Part shown: piece by piece, positions 61,201 to 64,000 of the stretch
Position numbering within the stretch: position 1 is the stretch's first letter
Layout of the letters: every line of letters starts with the position of its first letter
Assembly: GCF_003033885.1 (NCBI RefSeq)
Contig: NZ_CP024081.1
Span: 5,763,178-5,827,177 of the forward strand
Direction of reading: 5' to 3'
Source: Pseudomonas rhizophila
GTDB taxonomy: Bacteria > Pseudomonadota > Gammaproteobacteria > Pseudomonadales > Pseudomonadaceae
Length of the DNA stretch: 64,000 bases
Program-made: the position numbers and the translations under genes
The notes under the pieces: model-generated
Seen by the model: only the letters and a program-made list of their open reading frames with translations
Database searches by the model: none
Told to the model about the DNA's origin: nothing

Positions 61201-61280
61201 AGCGGCATTTACCGTTGCGGGCAGTGCCCGACTGTTTAAGCGCTTCCCGAACAGTCCTTGATCAGGATGTCTTGGGAGCT

Positions 61281-61814
61281 CTAATTGTGGATAAGTTCAG
61301 CGGCAATCGCCGCCAAGTCTTCAAAAATCAAGGTGCCCACCGGCAGGGTCTTGCCCAGAGTCTTTTCGCCTTTGCCGGTCTTTACCAAAACGGGCTGACA
61401 ATCGACGGCCTTGGCCGCCTCCAGGTCACCCAGGCTGTCGCCGACGAACCACACTCCCGCCAGCGTTACATCGTAGTGAGCGGCAATGGTTTTCAACATG
61501 CCCGGCTTGGGCTTGCGGCAATCACAACCTTCGTCCGGCCCGTGCGGGCAGTAGACGATCAGCCCGACTTCACCGCCCTGCTCGGCCACCAATGCGCGCA
61601 AGCGCTCATGCATGGCCTCAAGGACCGCGAGGTCGTAGTAACCGCGGGCAATGCCCGACTGGTTGGTGGCAACCGCCACCGTCCAGCCGGCCTTGCTCAA
61701 CTGCGCGATGGCTTCGATCGAACCGGGGAGCGGCAACCACTCCTCCACCGATTTGATATAAGCGTCGGAGTCGTGGTTGATCACTCCGTCCCGATCGAGA
61801 ATCAGCAGTTTCAA
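61281..61814 (-). CDS. gmhB: D-glycero-beta-D-manno-heptose-1,7-bisphosphate 7-phosphatase
   Basis: The 177-residue HAD phosphatase has the nucleophile motif LILDRDGVIN (Asp7/Asp9), VATNQSGIARGYY, the zinc-binding-type CPHGPDEGCDCRKPKPGM and FVGDSLGDLEAAKA. It makes heptose-1-phosphate for the LPS inner core. The start is probably the TTG at 61814 with GAGGGG upstream; the frame to 61922 would run into glyS coding sequence. It is 10 bp after glyS. Confidence 0.93.
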   Translation of the reverse strand: MKLLILDRDGVINHDSDAYIKSVEEWLPLPGSIEAIAQLSKAGWTVAVATNQSGIARGYYDLAVLEAMHERLRALVAEQGGEVGLIVYCPHGPDEGCDCRKPKPGMLKTIAAHYDVTLAGVWFVGDSLGDLEAAKAVDCQPVLVKTGKGEKTLGKTLPVGTLIFEDLAAIAAELIHN

Positions 61815-61824
61815 CAGCAGCCCC

Positions 61825-63879
61825 TCAACCCAGCATGGAAATGTCGGCAATATTGAGGAACAGGCCCCGCAGGCGCGCCAGCAGTGCATAGCGATTCTTG
61901 CGAACATCTTCGTTGTCCGCATTCACCATCACGGCTTCAAAGAACGCATCGACAGGATCGCGCAGTGCTGCCAGGCGTGCCAGCGCTTCGGCATACTCGC
62001 GCTTTTCCATCAGCGGTTGCACGGACGTAGACGCCTGCTGGATAGCCGAGTTTAGTGAGAACTCCACGGCGTTATCAAAGTACCGCGCCTCAGGTACGGC
62101 GAAAATTGTAGGCTCGGCCTTGCTCAGCAGATTCGACACCCGCTTGTTCACCGCCGCCAGCGCTGCTGCTTCCGGCAGTTGGCGGAAAGCCTGCACCGCT
62201 TGGACGCGCTGGTCGAAGTCCAGGGCCGAACCGGGCTTGAGGGCACGCACCGACAGATAGGTGGCGACATCGACGCCTTCGTCTTCATAACGCGCACGCA
62301 GGCGGTCGAAGATGAATTCCAGCACCGCATCGGACAGACCGGCAGACTTGACCTTGCTGCCGAACGCATTGACGGCGAACGCCACGGCGTCGTTCAGGTC
62401 CAGGTCCAGTTGCTTGTCGATCAGGATCCGCAGCACACCCAGTGCCGCGCGACGCAGGGCGTACGGGTCTTTGCTGCCGGTAGGCAACATGCCGATGCCG
62501 AAAATACCGACGAGGGTGTCGAGCTTGTCGGCGATGGCCACGGCCGCACCGGTCAGGGTGGTCGGCAGTTCAGCGCCGGCACCGCGGGGCATGTACTGCT
62601 CGTTCAGCGCCAGGGCCACGTCTTGCGGCTCGCCGTCGTTGAGGGCGTAGTAGTAACCGGCAACGCCTTGCATCTCCGGGAACTCACCGACCATTTCGGT
62701 GGACAGGTCGCACTTGGACAGGATGCCGGCACGGGCCGCGCGCTGGGCGTCGCCGCCAATGCGTGGAGCGATGAAAGCAGCCAGTTTCGAAACGCGCTCG
62801 GCCTTGTCATAGACGCTGCCGAGTTTTTCCTGGAACACCACGTTCTGCAGTCGTTCGTTGAAGCTTTCCAGCGGTTGCTTCTTGTCCTGCTTGAAGAAGA
62901 ACTCGGCGTCCGTCAGGCGCGGGCGAACGACTTTCTCGTTACCGGCGATGATCTGCTGCGGGTCCTTGCTTTCGATGTTGGCGACGGTGATGAAGCGCGG
63001 CAGCAACTTGCCTTCAGCGTCCAGCAGGCAGAAATACTTCTGGTTGTCCTGCATGGTGGTGATAAGCGCTTCCTGCGGCACTTCAAGGAAACGTTCCTCG
63101 AACGAGCACACCAGCGGCACTGGCCATTCCACCAGCGCGGTCACTTCGTCCAGCAGACTTGGCGGCACGATGGCGGTGCCTTCCTGCTGGGTGGCCAACT
63201 CTTCGGTGCGCTTGCTGATCAGTTCGCGACGCTCGTTGGCGTCAGCCAATACGTAGGCGGAACGCAGGTCGGCCAGGTAATTGGCCGGCGAGGTGATGCG
63301 CACGCTCTGCGGATGATGGAAGCGGTGACCGCGGGAATCGCGACCGGCCTTCTGGGCCAGGATCGTGCAGTCGATGACTTGGTCACCGAGCAGCATCACC
63401 AGCCATTGGGTCGGACGCACGAACTCTTCCTTGCGCGCGGCCCAGCGCATGCGCTTGGGAATCGGCAGGTCGTTCAGGGAATCTTCGACGATGGTCGGCA
63501 ACAGGCTGGCGGTCGGCTTGCCCTTGATGCTCTGGCTATAGCGCAGCTTCGGACCGCTCTGGTCGATTTCGCTCAGGTCCACGCCACACTTCTTGGCGAA
63601 ACCGAGGGCGGCTTGGGTTGGGTTGCCGTCGGCATCGAACGCGGCCTGGCGTGGCGGGCCGTCGAGGTTGATGCTGCGGTCCGGCTGCTGGGTCGCCAGG
63701 GCGGTGATCAGCACGGCCAAACGACGCGGCGCGGCGTAGACATGCTTGGCTTCGAAGTTCAGGCCAGCGGCTTGCAGGCCCTTCTCGATACCGGCCAGGA
63801 ACGCATCGGCCAGGGTGTTCAGGGCTTTGGGTGGCAGTTCTTCGGTGCCCAGTTCAACCAGAAAATCTTGAGCACTCAT
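61825..63879 (-). CDS. glyS: glycyl-tRNA synthetase beta subunit
   Basis: The 684-residue protein starts [16 protein letters not shown], has [33 protein letters not shown] and the C-terminal tRNA-binding region ending [11 protein letters not shown]. With GlyQ it forms the alpha2beta2 bacterial enzyme. It overlaps glyQ by 4 bp (ATGA). Confidence 0.98.
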   Translation of the reverse strand: MSAQDFLVELGTEELPPKALNTLADAFLAGIEKGLQAAGLNFEAKHVYAAPRRLAVLITALATQQPDRSINLDGPPRQAAFDADGNPTQAALGFAKKCGVDLSEIDQSGPKLRYSQSIKGKPTASLLPTIVEDSLNDLPIPKRMRWAARKEEFVRPTQWLVMLLGDQVIDCTILAQKAGRDSRGHRFHHPQSVRITSPANYLADLRSAYVLADANERRELISKRTEELATQQEGTAIVPPSLLDEVTALVEWPVPLVCSFEERFLEVPQEALITTMQDNQKYFCLLDAEGKLLPRFITVANIESKDPQQIIAGNEKVVRPRLTDAEFFFKQDKKQPLESFNERLQNVVFQEKLGSVYDKAERVSKLAAFIAPRIGGDAQRAARAGILSKCDLSTEMVGEFPEMQGVAGYYYALNDGEPQDVALALNEQYMPRGAGAELPTTLTGAAVAIADKLDTLVGIFGIGMLPTGSKDPYALRRAALGVLRILIDKQLDLDLNDAVAFAVNAFGSKVKSAGLSDAVLEFIFDRLRARYEDEGVDVATYLSVRALKPGSALDFDQRVQAVQAFRQLPEAAALAAVNKRVSNLLSKAEPTIFAVPEARYFDNAVEFSLNSAIQQASTSVQPLMEKREYAEALARLAALRDPVDAFFEAVMVNADNEDVRKNRYALLARLRGLFLNIADISMLG

Positions 63880-64000
63880 TGTGCAGCCTCCAGCTTAGCC
63901 AACACTTCATCACGCAAATCCGGGGTCGCCATCGGGAAGCCCAGCTTGGCACGGGCCAGCAGGTAGGCTTGCGCAACGGAACGCGCCAGAGTGCGTACAC
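63876..64000 (-). CDS. glyQ: glycyl-tRNA synthetase alpha subunit, C-terminal end (cut by window edge)
   Basis: The last 40 codons are present and read [20 protein letters not shown] then [20 protein letters not shown], the conserved GlyQ tail. The stop TGA overlaps the glyS ATG. Confidence 0.95.
   Translation of the reverse strand, partial: VRTLARSVAQAYLLARAKLGFPMATPDLRDEVLAKLEAAQ

Overview
The window is the replication-origin neighbourhood of a Pseudomonas chromosome, most like the P. fluorescens lineage. The evidence is the gene order mnmG-rsmG-parA-parB-atpIBEFHAGDC-glmU-glmR-glmS on one side and mnmE-yidC-yidD-rnpA-rpmH / oriC / dnaA-dnaN-recF-gyrB on the other, followed by hdtS(plsC)-gmhB-glyS-glyQ. 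The DNA is GC-rich, carries Pseudomonas-type REP palindromes, and holds a complete A-band (common polysaccharide antigen, D-rhamnan) locus. No rRNA, tRNA, CRISPR array, prophage or insertion sequence was seen.

Layout. 1-5.2 kb: the start of an unidentified membrane protein, a stand-alone dihydrolipoyl dehydrogenase, and two overlapping genes for putative envelope lipoproteins (TPR-like and DUF3142). 5.3-20.4 kb: a divergent polysaccharide locus. The rightward operon rmd-gmd-wbpW-wzm-wzt-wbpX-wbpY-wbpZ makes GDP-D-rhamnose, polymerises it and exports it by an ABC transporter. The leftward operon encodes two related glycosyltransferases, two related methyltransferases and an acyltransferase, which probably modify or cap the glycan. 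20.5-24.6 kb: a glutathione S-transferase with a LysR regulator and a phosphoglycerol-transferase-like (LtaS/MdoB) membrane enzyme. 24.7-30.0 kb: nudK, a 2-hydroxyacid dehydrogenase-like flavoprotein and a tctCBA tricarboxylate transporter. The transporter has a Crc-type motif on its start codon and a palindromic operator candidate upstream.

30-42 kb: glmS (with an empty attTn7 site), glmR, a REPIN, glmU and the whole F1Fo ATP synthase operon behind a near-consensus sigma-70 promoter. 42-51 kb: the chromosome partition genes parAB, rsmG, mnmG, an oriC-like intergenic region, mnmE, yidC, yidD, rnpA and rpmH, all on the minus strand. oriC lies in the rpmH-dnaA gap with clustered DnaA boxes. The plus-strand replication genes dnaA, dnaN, recF and gyrB follow, and two parS sites lie inside recF. 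57.7-60.3 kb: a divergently transcribed response regulator / histidine kinase pair interrupts the usual gyrB-hdtS order. The window ends in glyQ.

The most distinctive observations are: the accessory methyl/acyl-transferase arm facing the A-band operon; the roughly 20-fold or greater excess of the exact DnaA box TTATCCACA far beyond oriC; a second oriC-like intergenic region between mnmG and mnmE; the divergent two-component system with a possible 14-codon coupled leader; and the two-gene DUF3142/TPR lipoprotein unit. I found no system that I can claim is wholly undescribed. Most of the window is conserved core genome.
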